From Chloroflexota bacterium (GTDB taxonomy: Bacteria; Chloroflexota; Anaerolineae; SpSt-313): a DNA stretch of 46,269 bases. Within the stretch, counting starts at the first letter, position 1, and each line of letters begins with the position of its first letter. The notes under the pieces were generated by a model. It had not been told where the DNA came from, did no database searches, and saw nothing but the letters and a program-made list of their open reading frames with translations. The stretch lies in contig JAKPJZ010000101.1 in NCBI GenBank assembly GCA_029553955.1, forward strand, positions 1-46,269, written 5' to 3'. Positions 46,050 through 46,269 of the stretch are shown one piece after another. The position numbers and the translations under genes were made by a program.

Positions 46050-46269
46050 CGGACTCCCCAACTTGTTGGGGCGTTCCCTGCCGCACGGCCCCGAACAAGT
46101 TCGGGAGTCCGGGGGCGACCCGGACTCACCAACTTGGGGCGTTCCCTGCCGCACGGCCCCGAACAAGTTCGGGAGTCCGAGCTACGCCCAACCCGGACTC
46201 CCCAACTTGTTGGGGCGTTCCCTGCCGCACGGCCCCGAACAAGTTCGGGAGTCCGAGCTACGCCCAACC
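46050..46269. repeat. Tandem array of about 72-bp hairpin units at the right edge
   Basis: Three units (46050-46111, 46121-46179, 46194-46255) and the start of a fourth. Each begins CGGACTC, contains CAACTTG...GGGGCGTTCCCTGCC, and ends GAACAAGTTCGGGAGTCCG. Within each, the two ends pair into a hairpin, with the CCCTGCCGCACGG segment as loop. Linkers differ slightly (GGGGCGACC versus AGCTACGCCCAACC). The array continues past the window, so its full length is unknown. Confidence 0.9.

Noticed and set aside
45257..46267. 336-residue minus-strand frame over nadB and the hairpin array
   Set aside because: Its first part merely translates the tandem repeat and the rest is antisense to a certain nadB.
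46050..46269. CRISPR array
   Set aside because: Units are about 72 bp hairpins repeated almost whole; there are no short repeats with unique spacers and no cas genes.

Overview
The window looks like a chromosomal segment of a high-GC Gram-negative-type or monoderm bacterium, most likely Chloroflexota (Anaerolineae/Caldilineae-like). This taxonomic call is an inference. It rests on very GC-rich genes, a small SRP RNA, DUF5666-like and DUF5656-like proteins, a nadC-nadA-nadB operon, and above all the very dense load of long intergenic palindromes. No taxonomic marker search was possible.

Layout. 0-4.4 kb (minus strand): rsmA, a cell-wall protein with G5/3D-like domains, a BaiN/HI0933-type flavoprotein, and the SRP RNA. 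4.9-9.9 kb (plus): two related secreted proteins that share an unnamed C-terminal module, the first broken at a C10 tract. A MNT/HEPN pair with a frameshifted HEPN gene lies between them. 10.3-11 kb: a vapBC toxin-antitoxin pair with its own promoter. 11.06-16.9 kb: a PadR-controlled block of two ABC systems (an ABC-2 exporter and a LolD/FtsX-type transporter). Its promoter contains a perfect 12-bp-arm operator. 17.0-18.4 kb (minus): a three-gene operon of a J-like coiled-coil protein, a HIRAN protein and a zinc-ribbon protein, just downstream of tRNA-Ser(GGA). 19-23 kb: arfB, a DUF5666-like protein, a small hypothetical and a ketopantoate-reductase-like enzyme. 23.2-24.0 kb: a membrane protein.

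24.15-39.7 kb is a coherent catabolic island organised around a divergent promoter at 31.8 kb. To the left run a ROK regulator, an ornithine/alanine-racemase-like PLP enzyme, a URO-D-fold methyltransferase-like protein, an AEC transporter, a LarA-like racemase and two TIM-barrel epimerases. To the right run a CUT1 sugar-binding lipoprotein, two permeases, a Gfo/Idh/MocA dehydrogenase, a C45 (acyltransferase/amidase) protein and a fusion of an AAC(3)-like acetyltransferase to a neutral-ceramidase-like amidase. The set suggests uptake and breakdown of an N-acylated, sugar- or cyclitol-containing compound; the substrate is unknown.

39.9-46.3 kb: a frameshifted MFS transporter, an alpha/beta hydrolase, the de novo NAD operon nadC-nadA-nadB (quinolinate synthesis and use) with palindromic repeats between its genes, and a tandem hairpin array that runs off the right edge.

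Three genes are broken at simple-sequence tracts (C10, GCGCGCG and a short G run). This is either biology or consensus error; reads would decide.
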